Source: Paulinella micropora (lineage: Eukaryota > Cercozoa > Imbricatea > Euglyphida > Paulinellidae). Taken from it: a DNA stretch of 64,000 bases. The DNA lies in NCBI GenBank assembly GCA_019918135.1, contig WBZZ01006252.1, positions 1 to 64,000 of the forward strand. Reading direction: 5' to 3'. Below, in pieces: positions 44,408 to 55,420 of the stretch (position 1 is the stretch's first letter; every line of letters starts with the position of its first letter). The notes under the pieces were generated by a model, which did not search any database, was not told the origin of the DNA, and saw nothing but the letters and a program-made list of their open reading frames with translations. The translations under genes were made by a program, and so were the position numbers.

Positions 44408-47400
44408 ATGTTGCCGTTGTTGCTGCTGTCGGTCGCCGGTGCCGACACCCTCGGTGGCCAGCCTAGCACGGTCTCGTGGAGACTAGAACTAGATCTGACG
44501 ACCGCATATCCCCGCTGGTCCGATGACTTCGCAGCCGTGCCCTTGCTGTCCAACAACCACTGTCGCCAGTGGGCAAATGCCGGCCGAATTGTGGCCTTGT
44601 GGTGGTGCTCGCCCAACCCGCGCGCCTTGTACGGAGACAGCTGTCCCGTGCCCAAGACCACGCTCGAGGCGTACACACTGCTGTGCTCGCCGCTCGACCT
44701 GCGGCAGGTCCAAGCCGCCGCGGACAGCATAGTCGGACTGCGGCTCGGGCCCTCAAATGTCGGGCGCACAGCGGCGTGTTGTCCGAAGAAGACATCACGG
44801 TGTGGTGGAGCGAGGTCGGCCCCGAACGACTCGAGCAGCTGTTCCAAGGCGCGCCCGAAGATCTGTTGGCGCTGCCCTCGTGGGCCATTGCAGCCGTCAC
44901 TCAAGAAACAACCGCTAACGCGACCTTTTACAAATGGCAGGCCGTAGTGTGCGGGCCGGAAGCAACGCCTGTGAGCGCGCCGGCAGGCTTGCCTGCGTGG
45001 CGCTATTGTTGCAGTGTGGTGGGCAACCTACGGGACAGTTCTACTTTGGACGCCAAGTATGAGGACGCCTGCACTGACGTACCCCGGCGGCTACTAACGC
45101 CCGGCGCGGACCCTCAGCCCGCGGAGCCGTGCGGTTCCGAGCAGACAGTCGTTTTGTGCGACAGCAAACATCACAGGCTCGCCTGGAATACGACACGGCC
45201 CCTACCGCTCAGGCGTTGCACTGTGTTCTGTCGCTGGCCCTGCCGGGGCGAGCTGCCCGCTGCCAGCGGCTGCGACAGCGCGCCGGTGTGGCAGGAGCCA
45301 CGTACCGGCTGTACGGATAGCGGCCAGCTGCGGCTGCGCGCGTGCGATCGCAGCCTGCTGAACGAGGCGCACACGCCATGTCGTAGGGGCGAGCTGGCGC
45401 TCGCACGGGCGGGCGCCACTGACTCTGACTTTTGCGTCGTGGGAAGCCTGGGCTGCACGTATTTCGGTTGCCGTTGCTGGGCCTGCGCCGGCGGTGCCGC
45501 GGGCTGCTGCGCCGCACACCCGTTCTGCCATGGCCACGGGCACCTGTGCGAGCGCGGGTGGACTGGAGCGGGCGAGCGGCCGCACGCAGTGTGCCAGTGC
45601 GACGACGGCTACGTGGGCGAGCGCTGCGAGGAGCGATTGTCGGAGCTGGTGTGCCACCTGTCGGCGCGAACGCGCGCGCTGCACGCCCAGCCAGTGGACG
45701 TGAGGCCCTCACCGTCGCGCACACCGTCGCGCACGCCGTCGCCGCGCACGCCGTCGCGCACGGCGTCCGCGACCGTGAGCGGGACACCCTCGGTCACGGT
45801 GACCCCGACGCGGTCCGCCTCGCCCGGCCTGCTGCTGCGCGACGTGGGGTACAATCTCTGCCTGTGTGCGGGGACCTCGACTTGGGAACTGTGTCCGACG
45901 ACGCTCGAGAAATACTGGCTGTGTGCAGTGGCTTTGGAGGATTCGCTGCTTAAGAGGAACGCAGACCCCACGACGCCCCTGTTCATGCAGTCTACGGCCT
46001 ACACCACCACGCCTTCGACTTGGTTCAATGGTCGGACCTACACCTTGTGCGATATTTCGTACGCGACATTGCTGTGGGATGCGCTGTCGCCCAACGGACC
46101 GGACGCGCGTCATGTCTGGCTCTGGGAATTCTCTCAGAGAGACCTACCCGGCACCAACTACAAGCTTGTACAGACCTGCGACTGCTATCAGCAGGTCCAG
46201 TGGTGCATCCACTCCACCTCAACCGGAACGGCCGGCGAATCGCTCAAGTACGGACCCACCGGGAGCGCCGACGGAAATTGCGCCGCCCTGCAGGCACGTA
46301 CAGTGGCGCTGGGCGGCTCGCGCACGGGGTCCCCTACCGCCACGCAAAGTCCGTCGAGCTCGCGCTCGCCTGCACCGGTGTCCGCCCTAATGTACCAGGA
46401 CACCCAAACAGGGCTGTGCTTGTGCGCCTCGAGTCTGCTATGGGAACCTTGCCCGACGACCGTGGCGGGGATGCGCAACTGCGCGGTTTACTCTACTGGA
46501 ACGCAGTTGTGCGCTCCCGCCAACGAGTCTAGATCAGTTGCACGGAATTGTCTGTAATTTTCAAGGGAGTATGACATCTACCGCGGAATTTACACTTGTA
46601 GCCAGCGTGAGCTCTCCTGGCAGAGCTGTACTTCTCCCACCCCGCCCGATGCCTTGCGCGATTATTCCTTACTTGAGCAGAATTTGGGTTTCTATTGCTA
46701 TTGCCACCCTTACTACTGTACCTCTAGCTTTTTGGCACTGCAGTCTTCGTCGGTGTACAGTGGCTTACGATTTAGCTCGTCGACAGTCGCACGCGCGCGG
46801 CTGGTCGAGGTGCCGGTGCCGCTGACACTCAGCGAAACCTCGACTAACACCGCTACCCACACCCGGAGCCCCACGAGGACGCTTACGTCGTCCGTCACAC
46901 CGTCCATCACGCTCATGCTGGGTGCGGTAGTCGTGCGTGGCGGCGGCAATTGTCTTCATTTGTCCAATCTCCTGTGGGGCGGCTGTGGCACCTTGCCGTC
47001 GGAGCAGCAGGACATGGCGGTCACGCTAAACTGCTCCCGTGTGCAGTGGCCGTCCTGCGGCTCTTATCGCCTGGCCTACGCGTTGGCCGCGGATTCGGCG
47101 TTCGGTTGCGATTTGCTGCCGTCGTCGGCGCTGACGCAGAACTTCTCCCTCGCGGTTGTGCCGCTGGACCACGGGGACGGGCTGCAGCAGGTCACGGCGA
47201 CCGAAGTGCGGCCCGGTGCCTTCTGGCTGCGGCTCACTGGCTGCGGGCTAAACCACGTGCTGCGGCCGCGCGTGGGCTGGGTGCCCGCCAACCTGTGCGG
47301 CGGCGAAGAGTGCCTCGTGACGCTGACACCGCCGGGCGCGACGGTGACACCGTCGGGCACTGCCAGCGCCTCGGTCACGCCGTCCGTGACGCCCAGCCGC

Positions 47401-49595
47401 AGCCCCCCGCCAGCCTATGTGCTGCTGGACCGCCTCGGTTACTGCCTGAGCCAGTCTTCGCAGACGGTCCAGTACGTAGACTGCGGCGGCGGGCTAACCG
47501 CCGGTCCTAACGAGATCTGGTACCATTACACCGATTTCTCTTGACATTTCTCTGACTGCTGGTCGACCCGGGCCGCATTCGGCGGTTGTCTAACGTGCAG
47601 TAATTGTCAAGATGCGACGACGCAGGTAGAGAGGCAGGCGCTGTTCGTGACGACTGGCGCCCCGTGCAACCTCTACGACTATGGGTACACTTTTAGCGGC
47701 GGGCTGCAGCTGGACCAGGGCCGCTTGCGGCTGACACGGCCGTGCGGCGCGGGCTTTGATCTGTGGTTACAGCGCGACCTCACGTGGGCGCGCGCCCCCG
47801 AGTATGCACTGCAGCTAACGGTAGCCCCCTTCCCCGTGGTTTCGGCCATTGGCGCCCCGTCGTCAACAGCGGCAGTCGATGTTTCTTATAATGCCATGCT
47901 CAAGTACGGCCCTAATTGCTTGCGCGCGACAGTCGGCAGCACGTTTGACGTCAGAATGCAGTTTTGTCCTTCGATCGTTGACACGGATGCAAACAAGGAT
48001 CCCTTCCTCTTCTCCAGCGCGGGTAACGCTGGCGTATTCTGGAGCGGCGCAGGCGCCAGCTCCGACTATCTGAGGTATCAGTTGCGGCCCCGGAGCGGTC
48101 TCTGCGATGAGAGCTATGACTCGGTTATGGCACTAGATTTTACAGAGCGTTTCTCGCCGCTAAGTGCAAGGCTAATCGTTGAATCTAACGGGTTGATGTC
48201 GTGCGTTCAGCCGGGACAGAACAAGTACCCTGCCTTGGTTTACGAGTATGGTTCTGATCCTTATGATCTCGCGTCGAGGAGGTACGTCCTCTTGGAGATT
48301 CCGTTCGATGGCTTTCCTCCGGAGAGTTTGCATTTCCCGGTTGTATTTGCGCCGTTTGATTCGAGGGCCCTGCCGGCACGGTCCACTTCGATCACTGCGT
48401 CGGTGACACCGTCCAATACCTTGTCCGCGTCGATCACTGCGTCGCGCACGCCGTCCGCGTCGGTGAACCCGCGGCCACTAGCGTACGAGACGACGCAGGG
48501 CTACGTCAATCTGGTCGTGTCCCGGCTGCTGGCAGGCGGCGAGGAGCTGCTGTGGCTCGGCCCGACGGGCCGCGTGGCCACGACGCTGGCGTCCGTGGCA
48601 TTGGACCCGCGGGGTGGGTTGGACCCAAGCAGCCGCCAGGCGCAGTGGTGTGCAGTGTCGCCAGACGCGGAACGCCTCCGGTACTCAATCACCTTTGTCA
48701 GCTACGGGGTTGGCAACAACAAGTGGTACGGCAACGGCTCACAACCACACCGACTAACAGCTCGAGCGAGTGGTTCGAGCTACTGGTGTCGCAGCCCGCT
48801 GGCTCGCGCAACGTGTCGGCCATGTTTGGCGGCCCGCTGTACCAGCTGAGGATCTCGAATGTCTGCGTAGGCGTTGATCAGTCTGGCGCGGTCGCGGCGC
48901 TGCCGTGCGGCACTAGCGGGACCGCGCTTTACTTGCTGACACAGAACCCCACGCCGTCCGTCACGCCCACAATTTCAGTCACGCCGTCCACGACGCCATC
49001 GAATTTGCCGTCGCCGTCCGCGACGCCAACTAGGTCAATCACGCCGTCCGCGACGCCAACTAGATCAGTCACGCCGTCCGTGACGTCGTCGGTGTCGATT
49101 ACGGCTTCCCGGTCGCTCACGCCCTCGATCACGCCTTCGATTACGTCGTCAATTTCAATTACGGCTTCCCCGTCGCCTACGATATCGGTCACGCCCTCCG
49201 TATCGGTCAGTCCCAGGAACCCGATCAGGCGTTTAAAGTGTTCCACTGAGCCTGTGTACAAGGATTACTGTCTAGCAGTGATTGAGGGCTCGGGGCAGAC
49301 ATTTCTGACACTTGCCGCTTGCTACCACTACTCTGCCGATCGCTCCACAGGATTTGTAGTTGGGTATGGACCCCTGCCCCAACCCGTCTACTGGGCGGCG
49401 AATATGTCTTGGTGCCTCAGATCCGATGGGACCAAGGGTATCCTGAGCGACAGTGGCGTCTGCGATTTACGAATACTAGCTACTACTGAGATACAATATC
49501 TACCCTCCAATCCCCCGAACAGACTACTCTGCAACGCTGGAGGTACCAAAATGCTCTGGCTGAGCACTATGAATACTGAATCCTTTCTGCCTTGA
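44408..49595 (+). pseudogene. Large secreted Cys-rich protein with Thr/Pro/Ser repeats, broken by two frame shifts and two stops
   Basis: ATG 44408 starts a signal-like segment (MLPLLLLSVAGADT) and a Cys-rich ectodomain. At about 44755-44775 the coding signal moves to another frame. That frame then stays open, apart from TAA at 46555 and TGA at 47542, to about 48740, where it moves again and ends at 49595. The stops interrupt text that continues smoothly. The protein includes an EGF-like stretch (CHGHGHLCERGW ... CQCDDGYVGERC), repeated modules starting with GYxLCL, and several linkers of TPSxTPS type (45712-45825, 47330-47410, 48380-48470, 48946-49220). Such linkers occur in protist and algal surface proteins. 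A cell-surface or virion-surface adhesin is inferred. As read, the gene cannot make one full protein without readthrough and frameshifting. Confidence 0.7.
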
Positions 49596-50199
49596 TGGAC
49601 CTCTCGTCAAGGCTAAGGGAAGGAGGAGCGTTCGGGTAAAATATTCAATTTGTTGGGGAGGGGAGGGGCTTTCTGCCTTTTTTTTCTGTTATTTAACTCG
49701 TACGGTCCCAACTTCTTTTTGACAGAAAACCAACGATGGAGAAGGAGAGGAAGGAAAGAGGGAGAAATGGGGAGGGGGGGGGGGTAGTGGGACTGTCGCA
49801 CAAATGCGAGAGCTTTGGAGCAAATGGGGGGGGGAGGGGGATACGTAAGATAGAGAGACTGTCTCCCTCCACTCGTGCCTGACTGTCGCGCGACTCTGTT
49901 TTTCGAGGGCTAAAATGTCGTCTTGATTTGTTTTGCAACGTCTTAGAAGAGAAAAAAAACAAGCGCACGATCTAAATAAAAATCAAATTCATCGTGTGTC
50001 ACACACAGGAAGATGAAAATTTGGAGGGGAGGGGGGGGGGGCCACGCACAACAGTACCGCGAAAGAGTAGGTGGGGGGGGGCCACGTTAATCGGCAAAGC
50101 AAACAAAAAAAAGAGAGAGAAACGTGAGAGAGAGGCTGGTTTCTTTCTTAAAAAGGAAAACTTATTTCTTCCAAACGTTTTTCTGCTTTGGCTAAAATC
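49596..50199. promoter_or_regulatory. Upstream region with G runs
   Basis: Spacer of about 600 bases with G runs at about 49775-49784, 50031-50041 and 50073-50080, the last two followed by CCACG. These lie upstream of the gene at 50200. No gene seen. Confidence 0.4.
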
Positions 50200-52971
50200 A
50201 TGGCCGAAGACTTGACGCCGTTCAGCCTTGCACTGCTTAAAACGTACACAGAACATCGACATTTGCGCGATAGAAAATGCACGAGTTCAGACACCTACAA
50301 GATGCTTCAATTGGACCCAAAGACAGATAAAGCTAGTAGAGAAACAACTGTAACTGGTTGCAAAAGCTGTGCCGCTGACAACATGTGCAAAAACTATTAC
50401 GTCAGGTTCCGCGCGAAAGTGTATATACATCTTCCTACAAACAACGCAATGCGAGCCAAGTACCAGGCCGAGGTTGCGTGGGTACAGAACCCGAACAAAC
50501 GTTGTGTGATTGCTGTCAGAGCAACGAAACAAGGAGTCTCGCCTCAATTACAGCTGATTTTTTTTGGTGGCCAATCTCAACAGAACGACGACACACGCGC
50601 GTTTGTTCAGGAGCTGCGGCGTTGGCCGGGCCAGCTGCTGTGGAAGGATCTTGACGGGTATTGTAAGTACGGCTGGTATTTCTGGAACAGCTGGGGTGCT
50701 CATGGCATCGTCTGGAACCCGAGTTTGCTTACAGAGTACACGCGGCCTCACAATTGCCACGGGAAAATTGCGGCGGCTCGTCCTACTAAAAAGCCGAATG
50801 CAGGCTCACGTACATGCCACCTCAACATCAAGCCAGTAAAACTACTGAGCCCTTGTCGTCTATCTCTACCTAGCAACGGAGACAGTGCGTACGTAGCTGC
50901 TAGTGTTTGTGTCGAAGACGGCGAGGTCAAGCTTGTCTGCCAGGAGGAAAAGCGCCACGACCAAACAAAATTTGTGTGTACAGATTTGGAAGCTACCAAA
51001 CTCTTTCAGGTTGGTGCCCTGGAGCTATCCGCGCACGAAAGGGGCTGTGCCAGAATGTTTGAACTCTGGGACTCCTGGCCCAAAAAGCTAGAACCCCTGG
51101 GTGCCTGCCCGCGCGAGTTCGAAGCTGCACTCAGCTTGTTTTTGACACACGAGAAAACCGCAAGTTGCGACCTCCGCTGTGCGAACCACGTGATTGTGAG
51201 CTTGCCTCCCAGGCTAGCACAGATCGAGCTCAAGGCGTATCGTAAACCAGACAAGACCGCGGCGCTGCAGATCACGATCGACCAAAAGGTCACGGTAGAC
51301 GTTTATGAATTTTTGCAAAGCGAGGGCAGCGTTGATCAGGGCCCTTACTGGAGGCGGTACATCGAATTGGCCTTGACGTACGACTCTAACGATTGGCTGG
51401 GCTTTCTTCAGATTTGTCCGTGCGCGCAAGCACTGATCCAGAAATTCGAGTCGCTGGTCCTCGTCCAACAACAGCAGCAGTCGACGACCAACCTAAACAA
51501 TTATATACACAAGTACGGACTGGCACAGCCACTCGACGAACTGGTACAGCCAGATGAAAGTTGGTCCCCAATTGAAGTCCAGGATCGTGAAGACGTGCCA
51601 GTGTTTAGCTCCAAACTGTTAACCGCGTACCAAGAGCACAAACACCTGGGACAACCGGTCTGCACAGAACTTGAGCAAACAGAGCATACCCTGCGTACGA
51701 TTACAGCGGCTGGCAACGTAAGGTCGACACAATTTCGATGCTGCCAGCAATGCGCGGCGGAGCTAAAGTGCGGCGGATTGTCGGCCGAGTTTGGGCCACA
51801 GTTTGTATTCAATCAAGGCGGGCGCCAATACAACGTCGGGGGCGTGGTGGTTGCGGACAACCGGTGTTATCTCGTTGCCGCAGAGGCACAGGAAAAAAAA
51901 CCTTTGACGGTAGCGCTAAAGGAAAAGGTCACAGACAATCCACGTTGGTTACAAGGGGTGTTGCGTACCATCAGAAAAACGTCTGCCGCGCGGCTGTGGC
52001 AAGATATGCACTTTTACTGTTCGGTGGCCTATGACTTCTGGAGTTCCTGGGGTATCCCATCCCCACCTTGGCAGCAATCTTTGCTTGACGAATATGCCAT
52101 GCACGTACACCGCGCAGCAACCAACGAATCTGATGAACAGAAGCTCTGTAGACAATTGGTGGCAGTGGTAGCTGAGCGCAGCCTGAGGCTACGAGTGCAG
52201 CCCGGCGTCGGCGCGGCGGAGTTGGTTACGGTCGTCGGCGCCAAACTGGTTTTGGACAGAGAATGCTACGACATCGAGTTCGCCGGCCAACGCGACGGCG
52301 GTCCTGACGCGCCCCTGTTAAGATTCCGCCGCAAACATTTGTCTCCTGTGCAGCTGGCGGAGCTGGTGGCAGCTGAGCTCTTTTTCAATTCGATGGATTA
52401 TTACTGCCAACAGGGCTCTCTGTTCTGGAATGCCTGGCGTTACAGGCCAGAGCGCCTCCGGGGCCCTGCCTACAACAAATTCCACGCGCGCTTGAAAGAC
52501 TTTATACGACAGCACTTCTGCGGTAAGATGGGCTGCAGGCACAAGACAATCGTCGCGACCCCCTACGACAGTAACAAGCCGGTTACTGTCAAGCAGACGA
52601 CGGCAGAGCTCGCGGTCTCGTCCAGACAGAAAAAACCTCATATCCAACTCGCAGCAATGACGGAACAGGCGTTTCCTACGTTATGGATCACGCTCGAAGA
52701 TCAGAAAATGAGTCTGGAGCAGTTTCTGCTGATCGAAGAGCACTGGAGGCTCTATATCAATATTTCGAAACGATTCAATGACGGCGCTTGGATGCGCATC
52801 GACACTATTTGCGAACGGGGCCTGGATGTCGTCAGAAGCCTGGAAAGCCTGATTAAACAGGTAAGGGATTTACCGTACCGGCAAGTACTAGATTTCGCAA
52901 TGAATTCAGGGGGTGCTCAGCCCCGGGAAGAAGATCTCGACTTTGACTACGGCTGGCGCGGCCTCAGTTAA
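50200..52971 (+). CDS. Large repeat protein with recurring Trp-containing modules
   Basis: A 923-residue protein from ATG 50200; the upstream in-frame TTG is less likely. It contains several related modules. Two long ones begin LLKTYTEHRHL and LLTAYQEHKHL, each with a Cys pair (CKSCAADNMC, CQQCAAELKC) and an end like LWKDLDGYCKYGWYFWNSWG or LWQDMHFYCSVAYDFWSSWG. Shorter related ends occur at FELWDSWPKKL, DYYCQQGSLFWNAWR and possibly WMRIDTICERGL. Repeats are old, as only key Trp, Phe and Tyr are kept. There is no signal peptide and no recognised enzyme motif. Modular proteins of this sort often bind partners, but function and family are unknown. Intact. Confidence 0.55.
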   Translation: MAEDLTPFSLALLKTYTEHRHLRDRKCTSSDTYKMLQLDPKTDKASRETTVTGCKSCAADNMCKNYYVRFRAKVYIHLPTNNAMRAKYQAEVAWVQNPNKRCVIAVRATKQGVSPQLQLIFFGGQSQQNDDTRAFVQELRRWPGQLLWKDLDGYCKYGWYFWNSWGAHGIVWNPSLLTEYTRPHNCHGKIAAARPTKKPNAGSRTCHLNIKPVKLLSPCRLSLPSNGDSAYVAASVCVEDGEVKLVCQEEKRHDQTKFVCTDLEATKLFQVGALELSAHERGCARMFELWDSWPKKLEPLGACPREFEAALSLFLTHEKTASCDLRCANHVIVSLPPRLAQIELKAYRKPDKTAALQITIDQKVTVDVYEFLQSEGSVDQGPYWRRYIELALTYDSNDWLGFLQICPCAQALIQKFESLVLVQQQQQSTTNLNNYIHKYGLAQPLDELVQPDESWSPIEVQDREDVPVFSSKLLTAYQEHKHLGQPVCTELEQTEHTLRTITAAGNVRSTQFRCCQQCAAELKCGGLSAEFGPQFVFNQGGRQYNVGGVVVADNRCYLVAAEAQEKKPLTVALKEKVTDNPRWLQGVLRTIRKTSAARLWQDMHFYCSVAYDFWSSWGIPSPPWQQSLLDEYAMHVHRAATNESDEQKLCRQLVAVVAERSLRLRVQPGVGAAELVTVVGAKLVLDRECYDIEFAGQRDGGPDAPLLRFRRKHLSPVQLAELVAAELFFNSMDYYCQQGSLFWNAWRYRPERLRGPAYNKFHARLKDFIRQHFCGKMGCRHKTIVATPYDSNKPVTVKQTTAELAVSSRQKKPHIQLAAMTEQAFPTLWITLEDQKMSLEQFLLIEEHWRLYINISKRFNDGAWMRIDTICERGLDVVRSLESLIKQVRDLPYRQVLDFAMNSGGAQPREEDLDFDYGWRGLS

Positions 52972-53164
52972 CAAAAAGAAAGAGCTTTTTGAAAATAAAT
53001 TGGGGGGGGGGGGCGGTGGGTTTTTAGTATTATTAAAACGGAATCGAGATTTTGTACAAAACTGACTACGTTTGGGCCTGGTACAGAACACAAGATCCAT
53101 CTCTGCCAGCCCTACGGATTCGTTTTTTTTGTGTGTGTCTAGCTTTACAGTCTGTCTCTCACTG
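52972..53164. other. Convergent spacer with G run
   Basis: G run at about 53001-53011 between the ends of two converging genes; otherwise nothing. Confidence 0.35.
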
Positions 53165-54844
53165 TCAGAAGGACGCCCGGCGATCCTTCACGTTGACGGG
53201 TGCGTGGCGTACCGGGAGAGGAGGATCGTCGTGCGGCCTCGCTGCACGTCGCGTTACAGTCGCGAAGTCTGGGTCGGCGCGGGCCCATTCCCGCGTAATC
53301 CACTGCTGCACTCTGAGCTCCCCATGCTCGTATTCATAGGCACGACACACAAACTCCAACGCCTGCACACGGGTGTACAGTGCCTCTCGAAAAACCGGAA
53401 ATTGCACGTACTGGCGTTCGGCCACCTCTAGCGAATGCTGCTCGCACCAGGCGAAGGTCTCGCGCATGGATTGCGTGTTTAAGACGTACGGCAGCCGCGC
53501 GCTGAGCTCGGGTGAGGCTACTATCTGTGCTAAGAACGTTTCGTTGAGCTTGCGCAAATGGAAGGCACGCAATGTGGCCGCACGCGCGCCGCAATGCGCA
53601 CTCAGCACCCGCACTAGCCACGCGTCAAACCGCGGGGGCGACACGGTCGGCGTCTCGTCGTGCGGTAGCCGCGCGCAAAAAGACAGCCCGACAGTAGGCG
53701 TCGGCTCGGGGTCAGCGCCGAGTGGATAGCGGTCGCAAAAAACAAAGTCCGACGCCCCGAGCGCCTGGCCCCACCACCGCCACTCGTCCAGCGCCCTGAC
53801 CAACAGCGGTACTACAGAATTGTCCACTGTTAATTGTTGTTGCGGGAGCGGCAGGCGGTAGAAACGCCTGTAGTAGTAGAGTGACGTCTTGTGCCTGCTC
53901 GCCGGCTCGAGCGGGTCGCTGAGGTCGAGCCACCACCTGCTGCGCGACCTGCGCAGCGACGCGCCAAACCGCAGGCGCCGCACGATCTCGGCGCGCGGCT
54001 GTGGGCTGAGGGACGCAAAGCAAAGCAGCACCAGATCGCGCAGCGCTTCATAGCGCTCGCGGCCCAGCGCCGACGCGGCTAGGCCCCTGACAATCTCGGA
54101 GCAGGGCGCCCGGGCGCCGTACTTGGTGACGAACCTGCCGCCCGCAACGGTCCGCGCCGCGATGAGGTCCCAGAACGTCAGCTGAAGGTTTTGTTCTTTC
54201 GGGTGGTACGCCAGTTGGGCCCTGGACAGCAGGCGCAGCAGCCGCAGGACGGGCGTGAAGATGGCCAGGCAAACGGCGCGCAGGTCCACCGCGCGCCGTC
54301 CGTGCGGCAGCGCAGCATACACGACGATGGGCCTGAGGTAGGAAACGGCCAGGTGGCAGCCTTCCCAACTAACCCCACATTTTGTTTGCAATTGTTGGAC
54401 CCAATTTCGCAACAGCCGCCGCAGCGTCGTGCGCCAGAGGCCTGACTCCGTTTCAAAGAAGAGCTGTTGTAGCCGGCGGCGGCGGGCAAAAGTCAGGAAA
54501 TGTCTTGCCGCCTCGCAGGAGCATTCGGCCGAGCGCTTGGAACGCACCGGGCCCCAGCGCTCCGCATAAAAAGGCCTGGTCGTCACAAACCGGACGAACC
54601 GCGCAAACTTGTCCCGGTCATGAAGAACCGCCGGGGTGGCTCGCTGCTGCCCGCTAGCACGGGTGTGCCGGGATACAAGAAGGGGCGGGTAGACGTGGGT
54701 GTCTGGGAGGGGCCGCGGCCCGCGTACCCGCTGCTGCTGTCCAGCGCCAGCTCCAGCGGACCCTCGGTCGTTGAACCTTCGCCAGATGAGCTCGAGGCCG
54801 AGGAGCAGCTGGCGCGCGAGTGCGGCTAGCTCTCGGCCGGGCAC
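53165..54844 (-). CDS. Tyrosine recombinase
   Basis: The open frame is 559 codons, with GTG as first codon at 54844 and no ATG until about residue 460, so the true start is unknown (possible intron or frame break). The catalytic set of the tyrosine recombinase family can be traced: Arg284 in SPQPRAEI, Lys319 in SRHKTSLY, His429 and Arg432 in FHLRKLNE, His470 and the nucleophile Tyr479 in QHSLEVAERQY. The last motif has the normal His-to-Tyr spacing of nine residues. These enzymes cut and join DNA at specific sites, so integration or genome-isomer resolution is possible. It lies near the switch to GC-rich sequence. No attachment sites are visible. Confidence 0.75.
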   Translation of the reverse strand: MPGRELAALARQLLLGLELIWRRFNDRGSAGAGAGQQQRVRGPRPLPDTHVYPPLLVSRHTRASGQQRATPAVLHDRDKFARFVRFVTTRPFYAERWGPVRSKRSAECSCEAARHFLTFARRRRLQQLFFETESGLWRTTLRRLLRNWVQQLQTKCGVSWEGCHLAVSYLRPIVVYAALPHGRRAVDLRAVCLAIFTPVLRLLRLLSRAQLAYHPKEQNLQLTFWDLIAARTVAGGRFVTKYGARAPCSEIVRGLAASALGRERYEALRDLVLLCFASLSPQPRAEIVRRLRFGASLRRSRSRWWLDLSDPLEPASRHKTSLYYYRRFYRLPLPQQQLTVDNSVVPLLVRALDEWRWWGQALGASDFVFCDRYPLGADPEPTPTVGLSFCARLPHDETPTVSPPRFDAWLVRVLSAHCGARAATLRAFHLRKLNETFLAQIVASPELSARLPYVLNTQSMRETFAWCEQHSLEVAERQYVQFPVFREALYTRVQALEFVCRAYEYEHGELRVQQWITREWARADPDFATVTRRAARPHDDPPLPVRHAPVNVKDRRASF

Positions 54845-55420
54845 AGGGAGGGAGAGCGGTGGATAGGAAGGCTGTGGAGCAGAGGTTGGCCTTTATTAAA
54901 AAGCAACACAGGCCGATGGCCAAAGAGAGGGGGATGAGCGTGCCCCGGAAGCCCCGGGTCGGGAGCCGGCCGGGTGAGCGTGCGGGGTGCCGGGGGCAAG
55001 AGTAACGGTAACTCCGGGGGGTAGGAGAGAGGGGGCTGCCCTCTGTCCCGGCGGGGTCCCCGGCGGGGTCCCCGGTGGGGGTCCGCCGGCGGGGGCTCCC
55101 AATCTCGGGGCCTGGCTAGAAGCCAGCGTCTCCCTTGCGCGCTCTGGCACTGGCCGTGTGACGACGACGAGGCCCGCTGTTGCACGCTGTTGTTCCGTGC
55201 GCTGCCCGGGCCCTCCCGGCGCGCAACCGGTGCAGGCCAGAAGCATTTGCTGGGTAGTTGGTTGGCCGGCGCGGTTTTTAATTAATGAAGGCTAACTCTC
55301 GGCTGCGCACCAGACAGGCGCGCGGAACGGGGGGGAGGGCCAGCGACCTCTGGCCTCCCTACCCGGTGACTCCCGGGCTTGGCGGCTGGGCCGAAAGCCC
55401 AGACCAGCGTGTCCATAGTA
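54845..55420. other. GC-rich spacer
   Basis: About 580 bases of strongly G/C-rich sequence without a credible gene, despite open frames on both strands. It contains a short tandem (GGGGTCCCCGGC repeats near 55054-55080) and an A/T-rich island TTTATTAAAAAGC near 54891. The marked rise in GC begins around here. Confidence 0.4.

Noticed and set aside
3167..47544. Alternative genetic code with TGA or TAA as sense codons
   Set aside because: Well-supported genes such as 340-1848, 33459 end and 43294 end use TGA, and RPB5 uses TAA as ordinary stops, so local breaks are more likely than a new code.
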